Part shown: positions 1-9,380 of the stretch, one piece after another
How the letters are laid out: each line of letters starts with the position of its first letter
Numbering within the stretch: position 1 is the first letter of the stretch
Assembly (NCBI GenBank): GCA_016839165.1
Contig: CP069300.1
Coordinates: 6,138,001 to 6,202,000 of the forward strand
Source: Bradyrhizobium sp. PSBB068
GTDB taxonomy: Bacteria; Pseudomonadota; Alphaproteobacteria; Rhizobiales; Xanthobacteraceae
Direction of reading: 5' to 3'
DNA length: 64,000 bases
Notes under the pieces: generated by a model
Told to the model about the DNA's origin: nothing
What the model saw: only the letters and a program-made list of their open reading frames with translations
The model's database searches: none
Translations under genes and position numbers: made by a program

Positions 1-1257
1 TCGCAGGTGGCGTACGCCCTCGTCTATGGCGGCGATTGGGCCGGGGCGGTGATCCTGACCTCGATCGCGATCGGCGCGACGGTTGCGATCTTCCTGCATC
101 TGCTCAGCCCGTATTTCGATCCCGCGCGCGCATTCCTGATCGCGGCGCTGGCGCTGGTTCTATCGACGATCCACTTCTTCGCGCGGCCGCATGTGTTGGC
201 GCTGCCGGTGTTGCTGGCGTTCATCGGTGGCTTGATGGCGTCAGCGGATCGCCGCACTTATCCATCATGGTGGCTGCTGCCGCTGATGACGCTGTGGGCC
301 AATCTGCATGGCGGCTTCGTTCTCGGCCTGACGCTGATCGGTCCGATCGGACTTGAGGCGGTGTGGAGCGCGGAGCCCGGCCGCCGCCGTCAGCTCGTCG
401 TGCGATGGGGATTGTTCGGCATCGCCGCGCTGGCCGCGAGCTGCGTGACGCCCTACGGCTGGAACAGCCTGCTCGGCGCGACCAAGATCCTCAGCCTCGG
501 CAAGCTGCTGACGCTGATCGGCGAATGGATGCCCGCGGATTTCAGCAAGCCGAGCTTCTTCGAAGCCACCCTGCTCGGCCTGATCGGCCTCATCTGCTAT
601 CGCGGGCTGACCCTGTCGGTGCCGCGGATCCTGCTGCTGCTCGGGCTGGTCTGGATGGCGCTGAGCCATATCCGCAACATCGAGGTGTTCGCGTTCATCG
701 CGCCGCTGGTGCTCGCGAAGCCGATGTCAGAACAATGGGGGATGGCGGTCGTCACCGCCGCCCGCTTCGAGGAACGCCGCTCCCTCCCCGTCGTCACGAT
801 GCTGGCTGCCGTCGCGATGGTGATCGGGGCGTGGGTGACGACGACGACTTTCGTCGCGCAGCATGAGTTCAAATTCCTTCCGGCATTCTGGCCCGCTGCG
901 GCGGTCGACGTGCTCCAGCAGCACAAGGCGCAGCGCGTGTTCAATACCGCGCCGTTCGGCGGCTATCTGGTGAGCCGCGACATCAAGGTGTTCATCGACG
1001 GTCGCGCCGAGTTGTATGGCGAGCAATTCGTGCTCGACTATTACGCCGCGCTCGACGCCCGCGACACCGGCCAGCTGCTGGACCTGCTCGACAGATACCG
1101 GATCGACGCCACGCTGCTGAGCTCGGGCTCTCCGGCCGGAAACGTGCTCGACCACCTCAAGGGCTGGAAGCGGCTCTACAAGGACGACGTCGCCGTCATC
1201 CATGTGCGGTCGGACGACAAGGCCGCCGCGGCGCCGGCGGCCGGGAGCTCGAACTAG
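1..1257 (+). CDS. Polytopic membrane protein, 5'-truncated by window edge
   Basis: The reading frame is open to the first base, so the true start lies outside the window; an in-frame GTG at 7 need not be the start. About 416 residues are visible. The first two thirds is a series of hydrophobic segments typical of a multi-pass inner-membrane protein, possibly of the GT-C glycosyltransferase type. The last ~120 residues are soluble and contain NTAPFGGYL and VFIDGRAELYG, phrases that recur at the C-terminus of large bacterial membrane proteins of unknown function. No catalytic residue can be assigned from the part seen. Membrane location is well supported; function is not. Confidence 0.6.
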   Translation, partial: SQVAYALVYGGDWAGAVILTSIAIGATVAIFLHLLSPYFDPARAFLIAALALVLSTIHFFARPHVLALPVLLAFIGGLMASADRRTYPSWWLLPLMTLWANLHGGFVLGLTLIGPIGLEAVWSAEPGRRRQLVVRWGLFGIAALAASCVTPYGWNSLLGATKILSLGKLLTLIGEWMPADFSKPSFFEATLLGLIGLICYRGLTLSVPRILLLLGLVWMALSHIRNIEVFAFIAPLVLAKPMSEQWGMAVVTAARFEERRSLPVVTMLAAVAMVIGAWVTTTTFVAQHEFKFLPAFWPAAAVDVLQQHKAQRVFNTAPFGGYLVSRDIKVFIDGRAELYGEQFVLDYYAALDARDTGQLLDLLDRYRIDATLLSSGSPAGNVLDHLKGWKRLYKDDVAVIHVRSDDKAAAAPAAGSSN

Positions 1258-1294
1258 ACTGATGATAGAAGGCGCGCGCGCCATGTCATTCTTC

Positions 1295-1380
1295 CGTCAT
1301 TGCGAGCTAAGCGAAGCAATCCATCGGACCGCATACGCGGAACGATGGATTGCTTCGTCGCTTCGCTCCCCGCAATGACG
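1295..1380. repeat. Intergenic inverted repeat, 'cattgcgag/gcaatccat' family
   Basis: Two arms, cgtcattgcgag...gaagcaatccat and atggattgcttcg...cgcaatgacg, face each other across a short loop and could fold into a long imperfect hairpin. The same element occurs at 57988-58068. It lies between two convergent genes and may act in transcript ending or as a REP-like dispersed element. Confidence 0.75.
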
Positions 1381-1403
1381 CCGAGAGACGAGCGGCGGGC
1401 CTC

Positions 1404-2603
1404 TCAGTTCCCCGTCTGAAGCTCCCCGAAGCGATCCCAGGTCTTGCCGTTGAAGCGCATCAGCTGCATCTGGTCGACCGGCACATGGTCGACCGAGGAC
1501 GTGTTGACCTTGATGCCCGGCAGCAGCATCGGCAATTCCAGATCCCTGATCGCGAACGCCTGCCGCAGAATGTTCTCGGTCGAGAGATCGTCGCCGCAGG
1601 CCTTCAGCACCGCCTCCAACGCCATCGCGCTGTTATAAGCGTTGACGTAGTTGGTGTCGTGCTGATCGCCTTCAGGCAGGTATCTGGTCATGAAGTCGCG
1701 CCAGCCCTTCATGCCGGGATCATCCTTCCAGACCGGATCGTCCGGATCCTTCACATAAGCCGTTGAGATGATGCCGGTGCCGGCTTCGACGCCAGCCGGC
1801 TGCATCACGGTCGAGATCCATACCGCAGTGTTGGACAGGAAAGTCATCGGCCGCCAGCCGATCTCGAAGGCTTTGCGGATCGACTGCGCGGCGAATTTCG
1901 GCGTCGCCGCGATCACAAAGACGTCGGCATTGGTGGCCTTCAGCTTGACGATCTGCGAGTCGATCGTCGGGTCCGATATCTCATAGGTCGCAACGGTGAC
2001 GAGAGAATCATACTTGTCGCCTAGCACATCCTTGATACCTGCAAGATAGTCGCGGCCGTAATCGTCGTTCTGCGAGATCACCGCAAATCGCGCGTTCGGA
2101 TTCTTCGCCAGCGCATAGCGCGCGTAGAGCCGCGCTTCGTAGCGGAACGGCGCCTGCACGCCCATCGTCGCCTGCGGGAATTGCGCAATGTCGCCGAACT
2201 TCGAGGCGCCGGAGGCCAAGAACAGCTGCGGGATGTTCTTGCCCTGCAGATACTTTGCGATCGCCGTGTTGTGCGCGGTTCCGATCGAAGAGAAGATCAG
2301 CGCGACCTCGTCGCTCTCGACGAGGCGGCGCGTCTGCTCCACCGTCTTCGGCGGAGCATAGGAATCGTCCAGCGAGATGAAGTTGATCTTGCGGCCGTTG
2401 ATGCCGCCGTGCTCGTTGAGCATCCTGAAATAGCCGGCCTCGCCCTTGCCCAGCGCGCCGAACGCAGACACCGGCCCGCTATAGGGCATGGTCTGGCCGA
2501 TCCTGATTTCGGTTGATGTGATGCCACGCATCTCAGCGGGGAATGAAACGGCAGGCAGCAGCAGGAACGAAATGGCGCCAAGCGCGCCGAATGCCTTGCG
2601 CAT
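1404..2603 (-). CDS. ABC transporter substrate-binding protein, branched-chain amino acid (Peripla_BP_6) type
   Basis: Periplasmic ligand-binding protein of the Leu/Ile/Val or amide-binding class, about 399 residues from the chosen ATG at 2603. That start is preceded by a strong ribosome site (GGGGGAGG) and begins a signal peptide (MRKAFGALGAISFLLLP...). A longer frame to 2690 exists, but its Arg-rich N-terminus would mask the signal. The mature part has the family opening ITSTEIRIGQTMPYSGP and the receptor core VALIFSSIGTAHNTAIAKYL. No permease or ATPase gene is nearby, so it is an orphan binding protein; such orphans are common in Bradyrhizobium. The ligand cannot be read from sequence. Confidence 0.88.
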   Translation of the reverse strand: MRKAFGALGAISFLLLPAVSFPAEMRGITSTEIRIGQTMPYSGPVSAFGALGKGEAGYFRMLNEHGGINGRKINFISLDDSYAPPKTVEQTRRLVESDEVALIFSSIGTAHNTAIAKYLQGKNIPQLFLASGASKFGDIAQFPQATMGVQAPFRYEARLYARYALAKNPNARFAVISQNDDYGRDYLAGIKDVLGDKYDSLVTVATYEISDPTIDSQIVKLKATNADVFVIAATPKFAAQSIRKAFEIGWRPMTFLSNTAVWISTVMQPAGVEAGTGIISTAYVKDPDDPVWKDDPGMKGWRDFMTRYLPEGDQHDTNYVNAYNSAMALEAVLKACGDDLSTENILRQAFAIRDLELPMLLPGIKVNTSSVDHVPVDQMQLMRFNGKTWDRFGELQTGN

Positions 2604-2720
2604 CGGCCTCCCCCTCTTCCTTGCCGCGCTTCTCGGACGACGCGGCCGTGCCGTTTGACGACTTGGCATGAAGATGCCACGGCGCCCCAATGGAGGCCAA
2701 GCACATTCGCCGCGGCGATC

Positions 2721-3134
2721 TCAGCGCTGGCCGCGTTCCTTGACCGGGATCACGAATTTCAGGCCCGACCAGACCGCGTCGACGGCGCAGACCTTGACGT
2801 CGATCAAGCCGCTCGCAAGCCCGGTTTCGCGAACCACCACATCGGTGAGATCGGTCGCGACGCCTGAGCTCTTCTTCGGCCACGACACCCAGATCATGCC
2901 GTCAGGCGCGATCGCCTCCCGGTAGCGCCGCAGCCTGGCCGAGAGCCCCCTGGCCTCGGCAGCGAAAAGATGCACGGCATCGAGTGGCGCCCGCGCGGTC
3001 TTCGCGATCCGCAGGTCGGCCGGCAGCTCGCCGACGATGTCGCGGTAAGGAACGGACAGCCCGTCGACAAAAATGCAAAAGCCCGGCTTGAGGCCGAGCT
3101 TTTGCACAATCGGTTTGCCGGACGTGCCGGCCAT
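2721..3134 (-). CDS. DUF3052 family protein
   Basis: Small soluble protein of 137 residues with no signal or membrane segment. The middle carries IAPDGMIWVSWPKKSSG and the end VKVCAVDAVWSGLKFVIPV, which match the DUF3052 family as I know it; the molecular role is unknown. It starts 8 bases after the ftsH stop on the same strand, so it is probably read from the ftsH transcript. Assignment to the family is fairly firm; no function is proposed. Confidence 0.8.
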   Translation of the reverse strand: MAGTSGKPIVQKLGLKPGFCIFVDGLSVPYRDIVGELPADLRIAKTARAPLDAVHLFAAEARGLSARLRRYREAIAPDGMIWVSWPKKSSGVATDLTDVVVRETGLASGLIDVKVCAVDAVWSGLKFVIPVKERGQR

Positions 3135-3142
3135 GGCGAGGC

Positions 3143-5065
3143 TTATGCCTGCGGCTGCGGTTCCATCCCGGTGTCCGGATCGGGACGCGGACGCGGCTTG
3201 CCGGCCGGCGGCACCGCGGACGCGCGCGGACCGATCGGCTCCAGGACCGACTCGCGGCTCGGCTTCTTGCCGTTCAGCAGGTCCTTGATTTCATCGCCGG
3301 ACAGCGTTTCGAACTCCAGCAACGCCTTTGCCAAGGTTTCGAAATCGACCTTCTTCTCCGTCAGGATACGCCGCGCAGTCTCGTAGCCTTCTTCAACCAG
3401 ACGCCTGACTTCGGCATCGATCTTCTGAGCCGTCGCTTCCGAGATACTCTGCTGGCGTCCCATCGACATGCCGAGGAACACCTCTTCCTGATTGTCGCCA
3501 TAGGCGACGGTACCGAGTTGGTCGGAGTAACCGAGCTGCGTGACCATGGCCTTGGCCATCTTGGTCGCCTGCTGGATATCGCTCGACGCGCCGGACGTGA
3601 TGTTGTCCTTGCCGAAGGTAATCTCCTCGGCGACGCGCCCGCCCATGGCGACCGCGAGCTGGGAGGTGAACTCCTTGTACTTCATCGAATAACGATCACC
3701 CTCAGGCAGGAACTTGACCATGCCCATCGCACGGCCGCGAGGAATGATCGTCGCCTTGTGGACCGGAATGCCGGCCGGGACGTTGAGGCCGACGATCGCA
3801 TGACCGGCCTCATGATAGGCCGTGAGCATCTTCTCTTCCTCACTCATGACGAGCGACTTGCGCTCGGCACCCATCATCACCTTGTCCTTGGCCTCTTCGA
3901 ACTCGGCCTGCGTCACCATCCGCTTGTTGCGACGCGCGGCAGTCAGCGCCGCCTCGTTGACGAGGTTCATCAGGTCGGCGCCGGAGAAGCCCGGGGTGCC
4001 GCGCGCGATGGTCTTGAGGTTGATATCCGGTGCCAGCGGCACCTTGCGGACGTGAACCTTCAGTATCTGCTCGCGACCACCGACATCCGGGTTCGGCACC
4101 ACGACCTGACGGTCGAAGCGGCCGGGACGCAGCAGCGCGGGATCGAGCACGTCGGGACGGTTGGTCGCTGCGATCAGGATCACGCCTTCATTGGCCTCGA
4201 AGCCGTCCATCTCGACCAGCAACTGGTTCAGCGTCTGCTCGCGCTCGTCATTGCCACCGCCGAGACCGGCGCCGCGATGACGGCCGACCGCGTCGATTTC
4301 GTCGATGAAGATGATGCACGGCGCATTCTTCTTGGCCTGCTCGAACATGTCGCGGACGCGGCTTGCGCCGACGCCGACGAACATTTCAACGAAGTCCGAA
4401 CCGGAGATAGTGAAGAATGGCACATTGGCTTCGCCCGCGACCGCACGCGCGATCAGCGTCTTGCCGGTGCCGGGAGGGCCGACCAGCAGCACGCCGCGCG
4501 GAATGCGTCCGCCGAGCCGCTGGAATTTGCCGGGGTCGCGGAGGAATTCGACGATCTCCTGCAGATCGAGCTTGGCTTCGTCGACGCCGGCAACGTCCTC
4601 GAAAGTGACGCGGCCGTGCGCCTCGGTCAGCATCTTGGCGCGCGACTTGCCGAAGCCCATCGCCTTGCCGGCGCCGCCCTGCATCTGCCGCGACAGGAAG
4701 ATCCAGACGCCGATCAGCGCGATGAACGGCAACCAGGAGACCAGCAGCGAGACGAACCACGGCACGTTGTCGCCGGGCGCCTTCGCGGTGATCTGCACCT
4801 TGGCGTCATAGAGCCGCTTCACGAGCGTCGGATCGCTCGGCGCGTAGGTCTGGAAGCTCGTGCCGTTGTTGAAGGTGCCGTGAATCTCGGGCCCCTGAAT
4901 CACGACGTCGCGGACATGGCCCTGATCGACCTCAGTGAGAAGCTGCGAGAAGGAGATGTCCGATGACGACGAGCGTTGGCCAGGATTCTGGAAAAGCGTG
5001 AACAACGCCAGCAACAGCAGGACAATAATGACCCAGAGGGCGAAATTCCGCAGATTGGCGTTCAT
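3143..5065 (-). CDS. ftsH: ATP-dependent zinc metalloprotease FtsH
   Basis: Inner-membrane AAA+ protease that degrades membrane and short-lived regulatory proteins. All family parts are present in 640 residues: two N-terminal membrane segments (about 8-25 and 104-124) around a periplasmic domain, Walker A GPPGTGKT at 196-203, Walker B IIFIDE near 251-256, the second region of homology ([19 protein letters not shown], near 300-318), and the zinc motif HEAGH at 418-422. The C-terminal tail is Pro/Arg-rich. It lies downstream of tilS, a neighbour order typical of proteobacteria. The 259 bases upstream of its start hold no gene and probably its promoter. Confidence 0.98.
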   Translation of the reverse strand: MNANLRNFALWVIIVLLLLALFTLFQNPGQRSSSSDISFSQLLTEVDQGHVRDVVIQGPEIHGTFNNGTSFQTYAPSDPTLVKRLYDAKVQITAKAPGDNVPWFVSLLVSWLPFIALIGVWIFLSRQMQGGAGKAMGFGKSRAKMLTEAHGRVTFEDVAGVDEAKLDLQEIVEFLRDPGKFQRLGGRIPRGVLLVGPPGTGKTLIARAVAGEANVPFFTISGSDFVEMFVGVGASRVRDMFEQAKKNAPCIIFIDEIDAVGRHRGAGLGGGNDEREQTLNQLLVEMDGFEANEGVILIAATNRPDVLDPALLRPGRFDRQVVVPNPDVGGREQILKVHVRKVPLAPDINLKTIARGTPGFSGADLMNLVNEAALTAARRNKRMVTQAEFEEAKDKVMMGAERKSLVMSEEEKMLTAYHEAGHAIVGLNVPAGIPVHKATIIPRGRAMGMVKFLPEGDRYSMKYKEFTSQLAVAMGGRVAEEITFGKDNITSGASSDIQQATKMAKAMVTQLGYSDQLGTVAYGDNQEEVFLGMSMGRQQSISEATAQKIDAEVRRLVEEGYETARRILTEKKVDFETLAKALLEFETLSGDEIKDLLNGKKPSRESVLEPIGPRASAVPPAGKPRPRPDPDTGMEPQPQA

Positions 5066-5324
5066 GGTCTTCCTTCGGTGGTCGCGCGGATCGCGGCCTC
5101 TCTCTATCCTTGGGCAGGGTCTGTGGGAATCCCCAGGGAATCCATCCCGTCGATGCCCTACAATCTAGGTGCCGCTGGGGTCGATGCCAAGGGAACCACG
5201 CACGACTATTTACCGCATCCTAGCGCGATTCCCGGTCAAAAAATGACGCAGAATCCGGTGTTTTTCCGGGGTGGTTAAGCCGCCTTGCCGGATTATGACA
5301 ACGGTTGAAACAATCGAACCCGGC

Positions 5325-6359
5325 TCAGCGGGAACGTGCCCGGCGGGGCGGCGCCGGGCTGATCCTGATGCGGCCGGAAGCGACGCTGATCACGGCTCCG
5401 GCAAGCGTCTGTTTCAGCTTGGATTCGCGTGGTCCCAAGGCCCCATCCAGGGCCTGATCGACCGCGGCGAGCAGGGCTTCGACCTTGCCGAGTTCGGCCG
5501 GCCCTTCGTGTCCCGCGCGGTCGATGGCGCGCTTGAGCAGACGGAGGCGGATCTCGTCCGGCATCACTGCGAACAATGCGGCGTCGAAGCCCGCGTCGGG
5601 GTTATCCTCGCTTTTCAACGCAAGATAGCGCTCGGCGCCATCGACCAGCACCTCCAGCGCGGCGTTGGCGCGCGCGATCCGCGCGGCGAGCCGCGCCAGG
5701 TTCCGCGCGTCGCCGCCTTCCTCGGCCAGCAGCGGCATCAGCGCGCGCAGCCGTGGGCGCGTGAAGGACGGATCGCGATTGGTCGGATCGTCGGCAAAGC
5801 CGATGCGCGCCTTCTGCAGCGTCGCGATCAGCTGTGCCTTGGAAATATCGAGCAGCGGTCGGATCAGTCGAATGCCGTCGCGCTCGGTCTCGCGCGCCAT
5901 CGCCGAGAGGCCCGCGACGCCGCTGCCGCGCAGCATCCGCATCAACAGCGTCTCGGCTTGATCGTCACGGGTGTGCGCGGTCAGGATATGGGTGGCGCCG
6001 TACTTGCGCGCGGCTTGCGCGAGCAGGCGGTAGCGGGCCGCGCGCGCGGCTGCCGGCACGCCGGCCCCGGGTTTCGGTCCGCTCCAGCGCAGCGTCTGAT
6101 GCGGCAGGTCCAGGCTTCGCGCCAGCCGCTTGACGTCGCGCGCCTCGCGGGCCGCTTCAGGACGCAGACCATGATCGACGGTGACCGCCACCAGCCGCGG
6201 TCCTTGCGCGAGAGCGCGGCGCCAGCGCGCGGCGAGCCACATCAGCGCGACTGAATCGGGACCGCCCGACACCGCGAGCACGATCGCCGGCGCGCGCACG
6301 AGGCCTGCGAACAGGCGCTTGGCGTCCCTTGCCGGGATGGCGGATTGGTCGTCAGGCAT
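5325..6359 (-). CDS. tilS: tRNA(Ile)-lysidine synthase TilS
   Basis: Modifies cytidine 34 of the tRNA-Ile that reads AUA codons to lysidine, using ATP and lysine. The N-type ATP pyrophosphatase loop SGGPDS is at residues 31-36, followed by VTVDHGLR and HTRDDQAETLLMR, both conserved in TilS. At 344 residues it is shorter than the E. coli protein and lacks much of the C-terminal region, as is usual in alphaproteobacteria. It sits between cpoB and ftsH in the same direction. Confidence 0.95.
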   Translation of the reverse strand: MPDDQSAIPARDAKRLFAGLVRAPAIVLAVSGGPDSVALMWLAARWRRALAQGPRLVAVTVDHGLRPEAAREARDVKRLARSLDLPHQTLRWSGPKPGAGVPAAARAARYRLLAQAARKYGATHILTAHTRDDQAETLLMRMLRGSGVAGLSAMARETERDGIRLIRPLLDISKAQLIATLQKARIGFADDPTNRDPSFTRPRLRALMPLLAEEGGDARNLARLAARIARANAALEVLVDGAERYLALKSEDNPDAGFDAALFAVMPDEIRLRLLKRAIDRAGHEGPAELGKVEALLAAVDQALDGALGPRESKLKQTLAGAVISVASGRIRISPAPPRRARSR

Positions 6360-6408
6360 CGCAGAACCAGCGGATCGCGGGAAGGCCGGAAGCGGCCTCC
6401 CTGCTGGT

Positions 6409-7455
6409 TTAGCACTTCACGCGCTTCTGCTCGCGGTCAACCGCAGCCTTGACCCCGCCGGAGGCGCGCGGGTACTTCCGGGCGATCTCGCCGAACGCGG
6501 CGCAGGCGGCTTCCTTTTCCTTCAGCGCCGCCAGCGACTGGCCGAGCCGCAACAGCGCGTCGGGCGCCTTCGCGGACTTGTCGAACTTGGTGGTCACGCC
6601 GAGGAAGGTTTCCGCAGCGTCGCGATATTGCTGGCGCTGGAAATAGCTCTCGCCGAGCCAGTATTGCGAGTCGGCCACCAGTGGATCGGTCGGATATTTC
6701 ACGGCGAAGTTCTTCATCGTCTCTTCGGCGAGCGCGTAGTCCTTGCGCTGCATGTAGCCGATGCCGAGGTCGAATTCGTCCTTCGGTGTCGCCGACGGCG
6801 GCAAGGTGGTCAGCGCCGCGCTCGCGCCGGGGGCGCGCTGCGGGCTGGTGTTGCCAAGCTCGAGCGGCTCGCCGGCCCCGCGGCCGCCGGGCGCACCGAC
6901 CGCCGCCTCATTCTGCATCGGCATCTGGCCGCCGCCACCGAGCACACGCGGGGCGCCGGGGGCATTCGGGTTCTGGGTCGGATCGAAGGCGTCGCCGCGT
7001 CCACGGCGGCCTGGAGCCGCTGCCGGTGGCGGCTCCTGTACGATCGGCTGGGGCGCAGCGATCTGCTGCTGGTCATAGCCACCTTGCGGTTGCCGGCCAT
7101 AGCCTTGCTGGGGCTGCCCGTATCCCTGTTGCGGCTGGGCGTAGCCCGGCTGGACTTGCGGGTAAGCCTGCGGCTGCTGTGCCGGAGGCACCGCCGCGAC
7201 ATTGGGTTGGCCGGCCGGAGCCTGTCCAGGAGCGCCGCCCGGCTGGCCGCCGAGCTGGCGCAGCCGCTCCTCGAGCTGGCGGTTGCGGTACTGCAACTCC
7301 TCGTTCTGACCGGTCAGCTGCCGCAGCTGGTTTTCAAGCCGCTCGATCCGCATCTCGGCATCGGAATCGTCGGATTGGGCAAACACTGGTGCAGAAACGG
7401 CGAACAGCGCCGCGATCGCCGCGGCGGAGGAAAGAAAATGAAACCTGGATGACAT
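6409..7455 (-). CDS. cpoB: Tol-Pal system TPR protein CpoB (YbgF)
   Basis: Periplasmic partner of the Tol-Pal machine that links outer-membrane constriction with peptidoglycan synthesis. The chosen ATG at 7455 gives 348 residues and starts a clear signal peptide (MSSRFHFLSSAAAIAALFA...VFAQ); the longer frame to 7536 would bury it. After the signal comes a coiled coil rich in Glu, Arg, Leu and Gln (about 35-70), then a long low-complexity linker of Pro, Gln and Gly with repeated QQGYGQPQ-like units, then three TPR-type repeats starting near DEFDLGIGYMQRKDYALAEE. The end reads KRVKC. It follows pal after a strong terminator, so it may need its own promoter. Confidence 0.93.
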   Translation of the reverse strand: MSSRFHFLSSAAAIAALFAVSAPVFAQSDDSDAEMRIERLENQLRQLTGQNEELQYRNRQLEERLRQLGGQPGGAPGQAPAGQPNVAAVPPAQQPQAYPQVQPGYAQPQQGYGQPQQGYGRQPQGGYDQQQIAAPQPIVQEPPPAAAPGRRGRGDAFDPTQNPNAPGAPRVLGGGGQMPMQNEAAVGAPGGRGAGEPLELGNTSPQRAPGASAALTTLPPSATPKDEFDLGIGYMQRKDYALAEETMKNFAVKYPTDPLVADSQYWLGESYFQRQQYRDAAETFLGVTTKFDKSAKAPDALLRLGQSLAALKEKEAACAAFGEIARKYPRASGGVKAAVDREQKRVKC

Positions 7456-7663
7456 TTTGCCCTGACGACGAGATCGACGTGAAAAGCGAGCGACATTGAG
7501 GGACGGAGTACGCCGGAATTGTGACTGGCAGTTCAAATCCGGGATAGCGTCTCAAGACAGCGTCGCTGACACCGGTTTAGTACGGACGCTGGAACAAGCA
7601 AGCGGCCAATTGCACGCAGCCTCGTCCATCTTGATGAAAGCCGGTTTGTGCCTTCGCGCGGCC

Positions 7664-7692
7664 AAAACAAAACCGGCGCCCGAAGGCGCCGG
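7664..7692 (-). terminator. Rho-independent terminator after pal
   Basis: Minus-strand RNA would form CCGGCGCC, a TTCG loop, then GGCGCCGG followed by TTTTGTTTT. The stem is perfect (7673-7692), the tetraloop is the very stable UUCG type, and the T-rich tract covers 7664-7672. It lies 26 bases beyond the pal stop. Confidence 0.9.
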
Positions 7693-7717
7693 CTTGGAAA
7701 ACCCATCCAGGATCGCG

Positions 7718-8200
7718 TCAGGAGCTGGCGTTCAGCACGGTGACGGCGCGACGGTTCTGCGACCAGCAGGAAATGTCGTTGCAGACCGCGACCGGCCGCT
7801 CCTTGCCGTAGGAGATGGTGCGCATGCGGCTCGGATCGATACCGCGCGAGGCGAGATAGGCGCGAACCGACTGCGCGCGGCGCGCACCGAGCGCGATGTT
7901 GTACTCGCGCGTGCCGCGCTCGTCGGCATGGCCTTCGATGGTGAAGGAATAGCGGTTGTAGGTCTGCAGCCACTGCGCCTGCTTGTCGAGGGTCGCGGTC
8001 GCCTGCGGGCTGAGATCGGTCTGATCGCTCTCGAAGAACACGCGGTCGCCGACATTGACCACGAAGTCCTGCTGGCTGCCCGGGGTCGCGGCGCCCCCAA
8101 TCGCACCATTGGCGTCCAACGGGTTCTTGTTGGCGCAGGCACCCATCGACAGCGCCACCGCCAGAACCGCAACCAGCTTCATACCCTGGAGATATTTCAT
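7718..8200 (-). CDS. pal: Peptidoglycan-associated lipoprotein Pal
   Basis: Outer-membrane lipoprotein that anchors the envelope to peptidoglycan and binds TolB. The ATG at 8200 has a good ribosome site (GGAGGCTCCGGG) and gives 160 residues. The lipobox LSMGAC puts the lipidated cysteine at residue 22. The OmpA-like domain contains the diaminopimelate-binding pattern ADERGTREYNIALGARRA. The frame extends to 8308 but that would hide the lipoprotein signal. Unusually, it is separated from tolB by two unrelated genes. Confidence 0.97.
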   Translation of the reverse strand: MKYLQGMKLVAVLAVALSMGACANKNPLDANGAIGGAATPGSQQDFVVNVGDRVFFESDQTDLSPQATATLDKQAQWLQTYNRYSFTIEGHADERGTREYNIALGARRAQSVRAYLASRGIDPSRMRTISYGKERPVAVCNDISCWSQNRRAVTVLNASS

Positions 8201-8471
8201 TCCCGGAGCCTCCACGCTCACGCTCTTCGTACTACCCAATCGGTCTACAGGGCGATGGTTAAGCGAACGTTCCGTCAACCTTGACGAGACCTTGCTGGAC
8301 CCCATCAAATGCCAGGCAATGCCGGAAAGCGCCCCCGATGGTTAATGGGTGGCAAATGTGGCGCGATGGTGAAGGGAAGGCAAGGTTCGCGGGAACCGGC
8401 CGCTTTTGCAAGACAATTTGGTCCGCGGGCAACAGCCGGCCAACGTCAGATCGATGCGAATGCCGGTTTTC

Positions 8472-9206
8472 TCAGGGATTCGGCACGATCGACGCGCGCT
8501 CGAACGGCCGGACCATACCATCGGGCTGCAATTGGCCTTCCCGATCGAACAGCATCCGGCGCTCGAAGGCACTCGAGCGCAGGAACGGATAGCGGGCCAG
8601 CACGCGTTCCCGCACCGTCGGCAGATGCGACGCCATTAACCCGACCGGCTTCACGAGCCCCGGGTAGAGGCGCGGCTCCGACCAGGTCTCGTGCAGGAAC
8701 ACGCGCCGGTAGAACGCCATGTGCTCGGGCCGGACCGGCGCCAGGCCGTAATCGGCATTGAAATGCACGCCCGCGGTCGAGCCGAGCCGCACCGTGACAT
8801 AGGGCAGTTCCGGATTGTTCCGCGCCTTCTCGGGGTCCGCGACGAAGCGCGTCGAATCGATGAAGACCAGCCCCTGATCGAGTTTCGGCAGCAGCACATC
8901 GCCGAACACGTCGAGCGTCGGCGAGGAGCGCCACTCCGGTGTCACCACCGTGATGCGGATCGAACTGCAGAGCTCACCTTGCAGATAGACGCCGAACACC
9001 CAGGCATTCGGCGCATCATCGAACGCATCGACCACACGCTCATCTGCCGAGGGCCGGATCGCGCCCTCGCGCAGATAGGCGCGGTAACGCAGCCGGTAGA
9101 TCTCGTCTTTCTGTTCCGGGGTCTGAGCGAGGCGGTAGTCGACTTGATCGAGAGGGTCCGCAAGCCTTCCTGTCGCGGGCTTAATGGCTTCGGCCGCGGA
9201 CCTCAT
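8472..9206 (-). CDS. FeeM/autoinducer-synthase-like N-acyltransferase
   Basis: A 244-residue soluble protein of the GNAT-like fold used by N-acyl amino acid synthases (FeeM) and acyl-homoserine lactone synthases. Visible family traits are the N-terminal substrate entry pattern EIYRLRYRAYLREG, the acidic DAFDDAPNAWVFGVYL, SSIRITVV, and the mid-protein FIDSTRFVADPE, equivalent to the E-x-R-F region of LuxI-type enzymes. No luxR-type regulator lies beside it. The ATG at 9206 has GGGGAG at proper spacing. It is placed between the GGDEF-EAL gene and pal, all on the minus strand. The product acylated and the acyl donor are unknown; the family call is an inference from motifs. Confidence 0.7.
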   Translation of the reverse strand: MRSAAEAIKPATGRLADPLDQVDYRLAQTPEQKDEIYRLRYRAYLREGAIRPSADERVVDAFDDAPNAWVFGVYLQGELCSSIRITVVTPEWRSSPTLDVFGDVLLPKLDQGLVFIDSTRFVADPEKARNNPELPYVTVRLGSTAGVHFNADYGLAPVRPEHMAFYRRVFLHETWSEPRLYPGLVKPVGLMASHLPTVRERVLARYPFLRSSAFERRMLFDREGQLQPDGMVRPFERASIVPNP

Positions 9207-9380
9207 GCGGTACTCCCCTAACAACCCAACAACTTCAACGCGCGTGCCAAAAAGATTAACAGCTTCTTAATTTTCGTCAAAGCAATCGAGGCAATACGGT
9301 TAACTTCCGACCGCAAGGCTGCATTTCAAATCGTGCGGTCGAATGTTCCCACAACTATCGATTGAGCCTATTGCGCTGGA

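Noticed and set aside
3518..4966. 482-codon frame antisense to ftsH
   Set aside because: A by-product of codon bias in ftsH; no domain is recognisable.
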